A DNA stretch of 64,000 nucleotides from Streptomyces flavidovirens DSM 40150 (GTDB taxonomy: Bacteria > Actinomycetota > Actinomycetes > Streptomycetales > Streptomycetaceae): contig NZ_AUBE01000015.1 in NCBI RefSeq assembly GCF_000429085.1, positions 1 through 64,000 of the forward strand, read 5' to 3'. Shown here piece after piece: positions 53,655-62,162 of this stretch; the first letter of the stretch is position 1; every line of letters starts with the position of its first letter. The notes beneath the pieces were generated by a model that made no database searches, had not been told where the DNA came from, and saw only the letters and a list, made by a program, of their open reading frames with translations. A program made the position numbers and the translations under genes.

Positions 53655-55286
53655 TCAGCCCTGGTGCGGGTAGGTGTAGTCGGTCGGCGGGACCAGGGTC
53701 TCCTTGATGGCCCGGGTCAGGGTCCAGCGCTGGAGGTTCTGGGGGGCGCCGGCCTTGTCGTTCGTGCCGGACGAGCGGCCGCCGCCGAAGGGCTGCTGGC
53801 CGACGACGGCGCCGGTCGACTTGTCGTTGATGTAGAAGTTGCCCGCGGCGTAGCGCAGCTTGTCCATCGTGTACGCCGCCGCCGCGCGGTCACGCGAGAT
53901 GACGGCGCCGGTCAGCGCGTAGTCGGACGCCGACTCCATCTGCTCCAGCATGGCGTCGTACTTCTCGTCCTCGTAGACGTGGACGGCGAGGATCGGGCCG
54001 AAGTACTCGGTCGTGAAGACCTCGTTCTCCGGGTCCGAGCACGCGATGACCGTCGGGCGGACGAAGTAGCCGACCGAGTCGTCGTACGTACCGCCCGCGA
54101 CGATCGTGCACGTCGGGTCGGCGGCGGCGCGGTCGATCGCGGCCTTGTTCTTGGCGAAGGAACGCTCGTCGATGACGGCGCCGATGAAGTTCGACAGGTC
54201 GGTGACGTCGCCCATGGTGATGGCGTCGACCTCGGCCGCGAACTCCTCCTTGAAGCCGTCGTTCCAGATCGAGGCCGGGACGTACGCACGCGAGGACGCC
54301 GAGCACTTCTGGCCCTGGAACTCGAACGAGCCACGGGTCAGCGCGGTCTTCAGCACGGCGCGGTCGGCGCTCGGGTGCGCGACGACGAAGTCCTTGCCGC
54401 CCGTCTCGCCGACGAGGCGCGGGTACGTGCGGTACTTCTCGATGTTGTTGCCGACCGTCTTCCACAGGTACTGGAAGGTCTTGGTCGAGCCGGTGAAGTG
54501 GATTCCGGCCAGGTCGCGGTGGTTGAGGGCGACCTCGGAGACCTCGATGCCGTCGCCGGTCACCAGGTTGATGACGCCCTTGGGCAGCCCGGCCTCCTCC
54601 AGCAGCCGCATCAGCAGCACGGCGGCGTGCGTCTGCGTAGGGGACGGCTTCCAGACCACGACGTTGCCCATCAGGGCGGGAGCGGTCGGCAGGTTGCCCG
54701 CGATGGCGGTGAAGTTGAAGGGCGTGATCGCGTAGACGAAACCCTCCAGCGGACGGTGGTCCAGCCGGTTCCACACGCCCGGCGAGTTCGCCGGCGGCTG
54801 CTCGGCGAGCAGGTCACGGGCGTACTTGACGTTGAAGCGCCAGAAGTCGACGAGCTCGCACGGGGTGTCGATCTCGGCCTGCTGGACGGTCTTCGACTGA
54901 CCGAGCATGGTCGAGGCGGCGAGCGTCTCGCGCCACGGGCCCGACAGCAGCTCGGCGGCGCGCAGGATGATGGCGGCGCGGTCGTCGAAGGACATGGCGC
55001 GCCACGCCGGAGCGGCGGCCAGCGCGGCGTCGATGGCGTCCCGCGCGTCCGCCTGCGTGGCGTGGGCGGCTGTGCCGAGGACGGCCTTGTGGTTGTGCGG
55101 CTGTACGACGTCGAAACGCTCGCCGCCGCCCATCCGCTTCTCACCGTTGATCGTCATCGGGAGGTCGATGGGGTTCTCGGCCAGCTCCTTGAGCTTGACT
55201 TCGAGACGCGCGCGCTCCGGCGAACCGGGCGCGTAGGTGTGCACCGGCTCGTTGACCGGCGCGGGGACCTGGGTCACAGCGTCCAT
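53655..55286 (-). CDS. pruA: L-glutamate gamma-semialdehyde dehydrogenase
   Basis: A 543-residue NAD-dependent aldehyde dehydrogenase, the second step of proline catabolism (gamma-semialdehyde to glutamate). FNFTAIAGNLPTAPALMGN is the coenzyme-binding segment near residue 190. FTGSTKTFQYLWK and LVGETGGKDFVVAHPSAD (about 287-304) carry the catalytic Glu. The catalytic Cys is in FEFQGQKCSASSRAYVP (about 330). EVFTTEYFGPILAVHVY is near 410. Start ATG 55286 follows AAGGAG in the gap after the proline dehydrogenase gene. The two form an operon (35-bp gap), with proline dehydrogenase first. Confidence 0.96.
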   Translation of the reverse strand: MDAVTQVPAPVNEPVHTYAPGSPERARLEVKLKELAENPIDLPMTINGEKRMGGGERFDVVQPHNHKAVLGTAAHATQADARDAIDAALAAAPAWRAMSFDDRAAIILRAAELLSGPWRETLAASTMLGQSKTVQQAEIDTPCELVDFWRFNVKYARDLLAEQPPANSPGVWNRLDHRPLEGFVYAITPFNFTAIAGNLPTAPALMGNVVVWKPSPTQTHAAVLLMRLLEEAGLPKGVINLVTGDGIEVSEVALNHRDLAGIHFTGSTKTFQYLWKTVGNNIEKYRTYPRLVGETGGKDFVVAHPSADRAVLKTALTRGSFEFQGQKCSASSRAYVPASIWNDGFKEEFAAEVDAITMGDVTDLSNFIGAVIDERSFAKNKAAIDRAAADPTCTIVAGGTYDDSVGYFVRPTVIACSDPENEVFTTEYFGPILAVHVYEDEKYDAMLEQMESASDYALTGAVISRDRAAAAYTMDKLRYAAGNFYINDKSTGAVVGQQPFGGGRSSGTNDKAGAPQNLQRWTLTRAIKETLVPPTDYTYPHQG

Positions 55287-55321
55287 GAGTTCTTGACTCC
55301 TTCGTCTTCGTGAGGGTTGAG

Positions 55322-56248
55322 TCAGTTCTTGGTGATCATCGAGCGGACGAAGAACAGCAGGTTGGCCGGCTTCTCCGCGAGGCGCCGCATGAAGTAGCCG
55401 TACCAGTCGGTGCCGTACGCGGTGTACACACGCATCCGGTGGCCCTCTGCCGCGAGCCGCACGTGCTCTTCGCTGCGGATCCCGTACAGCATCTGGAACT
55501 CGTACTCATCCAGTTTGCGCCCTGCGCGCCGGGCGAGCTCCTGGCTGATGGCAATCAGTCGCGGGTCGTGGGACCCGATCATCGGGTAGCCGTCACCCGC
55601 CATCAGGATCTTGAGGATCCGGACGTACGCCTTGTCGATCTCGGCCCGGTCCTGGAACGCGACGCCGGCGGGCTCCTTGTAGGCGCCCTTGACGATACGG
55701 ACGCGGCTGCCGGCCCCGGACAGACGGCGCGCGTCGTCCTCGGTGCGGAACAGGTACGCCTGGATCACACAGCCGGTCTGCGGAAAGTCCTTCCGCAGCT
55801 CCTCGTGGATGGCGAACATCGAGTCGAGCGTGGTGTGGTCCTCGGCGTCGAGCGTGACCGTGGTGCCGATCGCGGCGGCGGCCTCGACGACCGGCCGGAC
55901 GTTGGCGAGCGCCAGCTCGTGGCCGCCCTCCAGTGCCTGGCCGAACATCGACAGCTTCACCGACATCTCGGCCCGCTCGCCGAGGCCCAGGCCCTTGAGG
56001 TGCTCGACCAGGTCCAGATACGCGTCACGGGCGGCGAAGGCCTGCTCGCGAGTGGTGATGTCCTCGCCCACGACGTCCAGGGTCACTTCCAGCCCCTTGT
56101 CGGCGGCGTCCTGGACGATCGGGATGACCTGCTCGACCGTCTCACCGGCGATGAACCGGCCGACGACCTGCTTGGTGCCCGGCGCAGCCGACACGAAGCG
56201 GCGCATTCTGTCGCTGCGCGAAGCGGCGAGGATCACGGGACCCAGCAC
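55322..56248 (-). CDS. Proline dehydrogenase
   Basis: A 308-residue monofunctional FAD-dependent proline dehydrogenase (PRODH domain, TIM barrel). RFIAGETVEQVIPIVQ near residue 50, YRLTVDAEDH-type block here VTLDAEDHTTLDSMF, FPQTGCVIQAYLFRTEDDARRL split at about 176-197 and VRIVKGAYKEPAG (near 206) are PRODH motifs. The C-terminal FQMLYGIRSEEHVRLAAEGH and RVYTAYGTDWYGYFMRRL complete the substrate pocket. It feeds PruA. It has no DNA-binding domain, unlike enteric PutA, so control probably lies with the divergent PucR regulator. The proposed ATG at 56248 is the first in a typical N-terminus MLGPVILAASRSDRMRR. Confidence 0.95.
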   Translation of the reverse strand: MLGPVILAASRSDRMRRFVSAAPGTKQVVGRFIAGETVEQVIPIVQDAADKGLEVTLDVVGEDITTREQAFAARDAYLDLVEHLKGLGLGERAEMSVKLSMFGQALEGGHELALANVRPVVEAAAAIGTTVTLDAEDHTTLDSMFAIHEELRKDFPQTGCVIQAYLFRTEDDARRLSGAGSRVRIVKGAYKEPAGVAFQDRAEIDKAYVRILKILMAGDGYPMIGSHDPRLIAISQELARRAGRKLDEYEFQMLYGIRSEEHVRLAAEGHRMRVYTAYGTDWYGYFMRRLAEKPANLLFFVRSMITKN

Positions 56249-56354
56249 GGGGCACCTCCACGGAAAAGGCTTGAAGGGGGCCGCGACCAGGGAAAATCGT
56301 CACGGCACGGATAACCACCGTGAAATCTAAGGATCGCTCGCCCGGCCAGCCATC

Positions 56355-56364
56355 GACACGTGTC
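56355..56364. promoter_or_regulatory. Palindrome in the proline dehydrogenase-PucR intergenic region
   Basis: GACACGTGTC is a perfect 10-bp palindrome, and two further GTGTC units follow at about 56373 and 56393. They lie between the divergent genes and could be a regulator-binding site. Confidence 0.35.
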
Positions 56365-56412
56365 ACGCATCCGTGTCCCGTATCTCATACAGGTGTCTGA
56401 AGGGATGCGAGA

Positions 56413-57567
56413 ATGGGGAACGTGAAAGGCGATTACCAGGACCTGGTCGACGAGATCTCGGCGTTGCTCGGCGCCCCCGCGACGCTGGAGGACCGTGATT
56501 TCCGCCTGATCGCATTCGGCGCGCACGACAGCGGCAGCGGTTTCGACGAAACCACCCTGGACCCCGTCCGTACGCGCTCCATCCTCACCCGCCGCTCGAC
56601 GGCCGAGGTGCGCGCCTGGTTCGAGAAGTTCGGCATCGCGACCGCGGAAGCGCCGGTGTACATCCCCGCCGACCCCGCCGCGGGCGTGCTGCGCGGCCGG
56701 CTCTGCCTTCCCGTACGGCATCGGGACATCGTCCACGGGTACGTGTGGCTGCTCGCCGGGGAGGGCGGTCCGCCCGGGCCCGTCCCCGCCTCGGCGATGG
56801 CGGTCTGCGCCAGGATCGGCGAGCTGCTCGCCGACGAGGCCCGCGCCCGCGCCGACCTCGGCCCCCACCTGCTGACCCTGCTCACCTCGGACTCCCCCGA
56901 CAGCCGCTCCGCCGCGCTGGCCTCGCTGGGTGCGGCGCTGGGCGACTCGGGACCGTACGCCCTGCTGTGCGTCGCCCCCTGGACGGATCCCGCGCCGGGT
57001 GTACGTACGGTGCCGGGGGCGGCCGCGGTGTGCCTCCTGCCGGTGCCGGGCCCGGCCGGGCCGCGCCTCGCCGCCCTGATCAGGATCCGTACGCGGGACG
57101 ACCTCTCCCCCGCTCACCAGGCAGCCGCCAACCTGCTCACGTCAGCCGGCCCGGTCGTCGGCATCGGCAACCCCGTACCGGCACTGGACGACCTGCCGGG
57201 CGCATGGCGCGAGGCTTCCGCCGCCGCGCGGGCGGCCCTGGCCCGCCCCCACCTGGGCCCGGTCGCCCAGTGGTCGGGCATCGGTCCGTACCGCCTGCTG
57301 GCCGCGCTCCCCGACAGCGGGCCCGGCCACCCGGTGGACCCCGCCGTACGCCCCCTGCTCGAACCCGCGCACGCCGAACTGGCCCGCACGGCGGAGGCTT
57401 TCCTGGACTGCGCCGGCCAGGCGGGCCGCACCGCGAGCGCCCTGAACATCCACCGCCAGACGCTCTACTACCGCCTGTCCCGTGTGGAACAGCTCACCGG
57501 TCTCGACCTCCACGACGGCGAGGACCGGCTGCTGCTCCACATGTCCCTCAAGGCCGCCCGTCTGTGA
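56413..57567 (+). CDS. PucR-family transcriptional regulator
   Basis: A 384-residue PucR-type activator. The C-terminal helix-turn-helix (PucR_C) reads [20 protein letters not shown] and then [20 protein letters not shown] (about residues 340-380). The central part is a GGDEF-like domain with a variable N-terminal sensor. The ATG at 56413 has AAGGG eight bases upstream; a GTG 9 bases later is an alternative. It is divergent from the proline dehydrogenase/pruA operon, so proline-dependent activation is the obvious hypothesis; similar PucR-type proline regulators are known in Streptomyces and other bacteria. DNA targets may include the GACACGTGTC palindrome. Confidence 0.88.
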   Translation: MGNVKGDYQDLVDEISALLGAPATLEDRDFRLIAFGAHDSGSGFDETTLDPVRTRSILTRRSTAEVRAWFEKFGIATAEAPVYIPADPAAGVLRGRLCLPVRHRDIVHGYVWLLAGEGGPPGPVPASAMAVCARIGELLADEARARADLGPHLLTLLTSDSPDSRSAALASLGAALGDSGPYALLCVAPWTDPAPGVRTVPGAAAVCLLPVPGPAGPRLAALIRIRTRDDLSPAHQAAANLLTSAGPVVGIGNPVPALDDLPGAWREASAAARAALARPHLGPVAQWSGIGPYRLLAALPDSGPGHPVDPAVRPLLEPAHAELARTAEAFLDCAGQAGRTASALNIHRQTLYYRLSRVEQLTGLDLHDGEDRLLLHMSLKAARL

Positions 57568-57881
57568 CGTCCGGCGCCGCCCGATGCGCGTGTCAATCAT
57601 GACTTGACTCATTACGGGCGCTGTGGGCATCAAGCAGCGCCGGCGGGCGGCTCCGGAGGAACCGGCTCCGCACAGCGCCGCCCCTCGCCGGACACGGCGA
57701 ACCGCCCCGCGACCTGCGGCCCTGCGCGCGACCACGTCGCCGCCGCCCCCGGCGACCGTGACGTGCGCCGCACAAGGGGGCGTACGGCCAGAAAGCCTCT
57801 GGAGGCTCACCGGCCGCGTCACTAGCGTTTGCGTCGCTCCGGACAGCCCGGAGCGACGTGAGCGAAGGGAACGCACTTCCT
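57568..57881 (+). other. Intergenic region with a hairpin just upstream of the I36-type gene
   Basis: About 314 bp. An 11-bp perfect hairpin, CGTCGCTCCGG (57832-57842) with CCGGAGCGACG (57848-57858), ends 23 bases before the start codon and may shape the 5' leader. No gene is supported in the remainder. Confidence 0.45.
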
Positions 57882-58475
57882 ATGCGCATGAGAACCAAGC
57901 TCGCCGTCACCACCACAGCGGGAGCGATGGCAGTTCTGGGCCTGGCCGGCCCGACCTCCGCGTCGGCCACGCTCGAATCCAAGATCGCGTCCGAGGTGAA
58001 GCAGGCCGGGCTGAGCAAGAGCGAGGCCGCGGGACTCCAGAAGCAGATCGACAAGCAGCTCGCCACCACGCCCGGTGGCCGGCAGATCGGCGTCAATCAG
58101 GTCGCCTGGCGCGGCGGCAAGGCCGTCATGACGTTCCCGTTACCGGGTGAGAAGCGGGCCCGCACCGTCAACGAGCCCGTCGGCACCCTCGGAACGCCGA
58201 ACTGCAGCTACGCCTGGACGTGTCTCTACGAGCACCGGAACTTCGAAGGCCGCCGCCTGACCTGGTCGGACTGCAACTTCGAGAACCTCGCCAACTGGGG
58301 CTTCAACGACAAGACGACGTCCTGGCACAACAACCAGACGCGGGGCACCCAGACTCATGTCTACAACTGGTCGGGCAGTTCCTGGGTCCGCCTGTGGACG
58401 TCCACCGCCCCGTCGTCCAGTTCCTACGTCGGCAACGCCAACAACGACAAGGCAGACGGCCTGTGGGTGTGCTGA
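57882..58475 (+). CDS. Secreted peptidase-inhibitor family I36-like protein
   Basis: A 197-residue exported protein. Its signal peptide (AVTTTAGAMAVLGLAGPTSASA) ends near residue 30. An N-terminal helical pro-like region (IASEVKQAGLSKSEAAGLQ) is followed by an I36/beta-gamma-crystallin-like domain with NCSYAWTCLYEHRNFEGR and WSDCNFENLANWGFNDKTTS, and the C-terminus has YVGNANNDKADGLWVC. Four cysteines probably form disulphides. Such proteins inhibit secreted metalloproteases, for example SMPI of Streptomyces nigrescens. ATG 57882 is preferred; GTG 57858 is a possible longer start. It converges with serA across a very long hairpin. Confidence 0.85.
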   Translation: MRMRTKLAVTTTAGAMAVLGLAGPTSASATLESKIASEVKQAGLSKSEAAGLQKQIDKQLATTPGGRQIGVNQVAWRGGKAVMTFPLPGEKRARTVNEPVGTLGTPNCSYAWTCLYEHRNFEGRRLTWSDCNFENLANWGFNDKTTSWHNNQTRGTQTHVYNWSGSSWVRLWTSTAPSSSSYVGNANNDKADGLWVC

Positions 58476-58555
58476 CGACTGACGGCTGAGCGCCCCTCCG
58501 GTCTCCCGCTGCCCTTCCTTCGCCCCCCTGGCAGGGACGTGCGGACCGGACAGCA

Positions 58556-58622
58556 CCGTGCCCGGAACGCGGATGTCTCGTACACCTTCTTCGTACGAGG
58601 CATCCGTGCGTTCCGGGCACGG
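58556..58622. terminator. Very long bidirectional hairpin between the I36-type gene and serA
   Basis: CCGTGCCCGGAACGC (58556-58570) pairs with GCGTTCCGGGCACGG (58608-58622). GGATG(T)CTCGTAC pairs with GTACGAGGCATCC inside, giving about 27 paired bases and a short T-rich loop. Confidence 0.85.
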
Positions 58623-58641
58623 GCAGGAGAAACGAGCCGGG

Positions 58642-60234
58642 TCAGTCGGCCAGGTTCACGAAGCGGGCCGAGGCCGCGCCGATCTCGTCGGCGATCTCGG
58701 AGAGGACCGCCGGCGGAACCGTGTCGTCCACGGAGAGAACGGCCAGCGCCTCGCCGCCCTGGTCCGCACGCGAGACCTGCATGCCCGCGATGTTGAGGCC
58801 GCCCTCACCGAGGATGCGGCCGACCGTACCGACGACACCGGGACGGTCCTGGTAGCGCAGGACGACCATGTGGTCGGCCAACGTCAGGTCGATGTCGTGC
58901 TCGCCGATGCCGACGATCTTCTGGAGGTGCTTGGGGCCCGACAGCGTGCCGGAGACCGAGACCTCGTCGCCGCCGGAGAGCGTGCCGCGCACGGTGACGA
59001 CGTTCTTGTGGTCCGGGGACTCCGAGCTCGTCGTGAGGCGGACCTCCACGCCACGCTCCTGCGCGAAGAGCGGCGCGTTGACGTAACTCACGGTCTCGTC
59101 GACGACGTCCTCGAACACGCCCTTCAGGGCGGACAGTTCGAGCACCTTGACGTCGTACTGCGTGATCTCGCCGTACACCTCGACGTCGAGTCGCACCGCG
59201 ACCTCGCCCGCGAGCGCGGTGAACATCCGGCCGAGCTTCTCGGCGAGCGGCAGACCGGGGCGTACGTCCTCGGCGATGACACCACCCTGGACGTTGACCG
59301 CGTCCGGCACGAGCTCACCGGCGAGCGCGAGGCGCACGGACTTGGCGACCGCGATGCCCGCCTTCTCCTGCGCCTCGTCGGTGGAGGCGCCGAGGTGCGG
59401 CGTGCAGACGACCTGGTCGAGCTCGAACAGCGGGGAGTCGGTGCAGGGCTCCTTCGTGTACACGTCGAGGCCCGCGCCGGCGACCCGGCCCTCCTTGAGG
59501 GCGGAGTACAGCGCCTCCTCGTCGACGATGCCACCACGGGCGGCGTTGACGATCCGGACCTCGGGCTTGACCTTGTGCAGCGCCTCGTCGCCGATGAGGC
59601 CGAGCGTCTCGGGGGTCTTGGGGAGGTGCACGGTGATGAAGTCGGACACCGCGAGCAGCTCGTCGAGCGAGAGCAGCTTGACGCCCATCTGGGCGGCGCG
59701 CGCGGGCTGCACGTAGGGGTCGTACGCGACGATCTTCATGCCGAAGGCCGACATGCGCTGCGCGACCAGGACACCGATGCGGCCGAGGCCGACGACGCCC
59801 AGGGTCTTCTCGCTCAGCTCGACGCCCGTGTACTTCGAGCGCTTCCACTCGCCGTTCTTCAGGGCGGTGTTGGCCTGCGGGATGTTGCGCGCGGTGGCGA
59901 CGAGCAGGCCGCAGGCGAGCTCGGCGGCGGTGACGATGTTGGACGTCGGGGCGTTGACGACCATGACGCCGGCCTTGGTGGCGGCGGAGACGTCGACGTT
60001 GTCGAGGCCGACACCGGCACGGGCGACGACGCGGAGCTTCTTGGCCGCGGCGATGGCCTCGGCGTCGACCTTGGTGGCGGAGCGGACAAGAATCGCGTCC
60101 ACGTCGGCGATGGCCGGCAGCAGCTCTGCCCGATCGGCGCCGTTGCAGTGCCGGATTTCGAAGTCCGGGCCCAGGGCGTCGACTGTGGCGGGCGACAGCT
60201 CTTCAGCGATGAGTACGACAGGTTTCGAGCTCAC
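58642..60234 (-). CDS. serA: D-3-phosphoglycerate dehydrogenase
   Basis: A 530-residue enzyme that starts serine synthesis by oxidising 3-phosphoglycerate. The substrate domain begins KPVVLIAEELSPATVDAL. The NAD-binding motif is LGVVGLGRIGVLVAQRM (about residues 146-162), the catalytic His is in VCTPHLGASTDEA (about 281), and the following RGGIVDEEAL is usual. After about residue 320 there is an intervening domain, then a C-terminal ACT domain (HMVVLRYQDRPGVVG) that likely senses serine, as in mycobacterial SerA. GTG at 60234 gives the family length. An upstream ATG is excluded because it adds unrelated residues. It lies downstream of ilvC with about 240 bp between them, where a hairpin is seen. 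Confidence 0.95.
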   Translation of the reverse strand: MSSKPVVLIAEELSPATVDALGPDFEIRHCNGADRAELLPAIADVDAILVRSATKVDAEAIAAAKKLRVVARAGVGLDNVDVSAATKAGVMVVNAPTSNIVTAAELACGLLVATARNIPQANTALKNGEWKRSKYTGVELSEKTLGVVGLGRIGVLVAQRMSAFGMKIVAYDPYVQPARAAQMGVKLLSLDELLAVSDFITVHLPKTPETLGLIGDEALHKVKPEVRIVNAARGGIVDEEALYSALKEGRVAGAGLDVYTKEPCTDSPLFELDQVVCTPHLGASTDEAQEKAGIAVAKSVRLALAGELVPDAVNVQGGVIAEDVRPGLPLAEKLGRMFTALAGEVAVRLDVEVYGEITQYDVKVLELSALKGVFEDVVDETVSYVNAPLFAQERGVEVRLTTSSESPDHKNVVTVRGTLSGGDEVSVSGTLSGPKHLQKIVGIGEHDIDLTLADHMVVLRYQDRPGVVGTVGRILGEGGLNIAGMQVSRADQGGEALAVLSVDDTVPPAVLSEIADEIGAASARFVNLAD

Positions 60235-60430
60235 GTGAGTCCTCACTGGTCCTTTGCGGACGGCCGTCCCGACGGCCGCAGGCGGTGGAGGGGCTAGCCG
60301 CGTGGAAGACGCACGACGCTGTGGGCCTGACGCGTTATGTAAGAAGCAGTCTAGTGGCGCGGGGCAGGTGGTCTTCCGCCTCAACGGAAGCATCACCCGT
60401 CCGTGGCTGGACGTTCTGTCCAGTTGTGCG

Positions 60431-60466
60431 CGAAGGGCCGCGGCGATACGCCGCGGCCCCCCTTCG
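60431..60466 (-). terminator. Terminator downstream of ilvC
   Basis: GGGCCGCGGCG (60435-60445) pairs with CGCCGCGGCCC (60449-60459), extended by CGAAG/CTTCG outside. It lies four bases beyond the ilvC stop. Confidence 0.8.
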
Positions 60467-60470
60467 AGAC

Positions 60471-61603
<1,133 letters not shown>

Positions 61604-61608
61604 CCGGG

Positions 61609-62136
61609 TCAGGCCGAGCGGTCGAGGGCCCGCAGGCTGCGGTCCGTGATCGACCGGGAGCCGCGCCCTATGGCGATCGTCCCGGACTGGACGAGCTCCT
61701 TGATGCCGAACTGCTCCAGCATCTTGAGCATCGCTTCGAGCTTGTCGGCGCCGCCGGTGGCCTCGATGGTCACGGCCTCCGGGGAGACGTCGACGGTCTT
61801 GGCGCGGAAAAGCTGGACGATTTCGACGATCTGCGACCGCGTCTCGTTGTCGGCCCGCACCTTCACCAGGACGAGTTCGCGCTGGATCGCGGCGCTGGGC
61901 TCGAGTTCGACGATCTTCAGGACGTTGACGAGCTTGTTCAGCTGCTTCGTCACCTGTTCGAGCGGCAGGGCCTCGATCACGTTGACCACGATGGTGATGC
62001 GCGAGATCTCGGGGTGCTCGGTGGTGCCCACCGCGAGGGAGTCGATGTTGAACCCGCGGCGGGAGAACAGGGCCGTGATGCGGGCGAGGACGCCCGGCTT
62101 GTTCTCGACCAGGACGGAGAGGGTGTGCTTGGACAT
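61609..62136 (-). CDS. ilvN: Acetolactate synthase small (regulatory) subunit
   Basis: A 175-residue regulatory subunit of acetohydroxyacid synthase. The N-terminal ACT domain MSKHTLSVLVENKPGVLARI (start) and HPEISRITIVVNVIEALPLE bind valine for feedback inhibition. The C-terminal domain (RELVLVKVRADNETR, then GGADKLEAMLKMLEQFGIKE) contacts IlvB. ATG 62136. It lies 26 bp downstream of ilvB on the same strand, so the two are cotranscribed. Length matches IlvN/IlvH of actinobacteria. Confidence 0.97.
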   Translation of the reverse strand: MSKHTLSVLVENKPGVLARITALFSRRGFNIDSLAVGTTEHPEISRITIVVNVIEALPLEQVTKQLNKLVNVLKIVELEPSAAIQRELVLVKVRADNETRSQIVEIVQLFRAKTVDVSPEAVTIEATGGADKLEAMLKMLEQFGIKELVQSGTIAIGRGSRSITDRSLRALDRSA

Positions 62137-62162
62137 TGGCTTTAAGTCTCTCTCTCGTCTGC

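Noticed and set aside
57568-57881. Open frames upstream of the I36-type gene
   Set aside because: No ribosome binding site or codon pattern; the region holds a hairpin and looks like a leader.
58558-60297. 579-codon plus-strand frame opposite serA
   Set aside because: Val/Asp/Arg/Leu-biased shadow of serA without domain or start signals.
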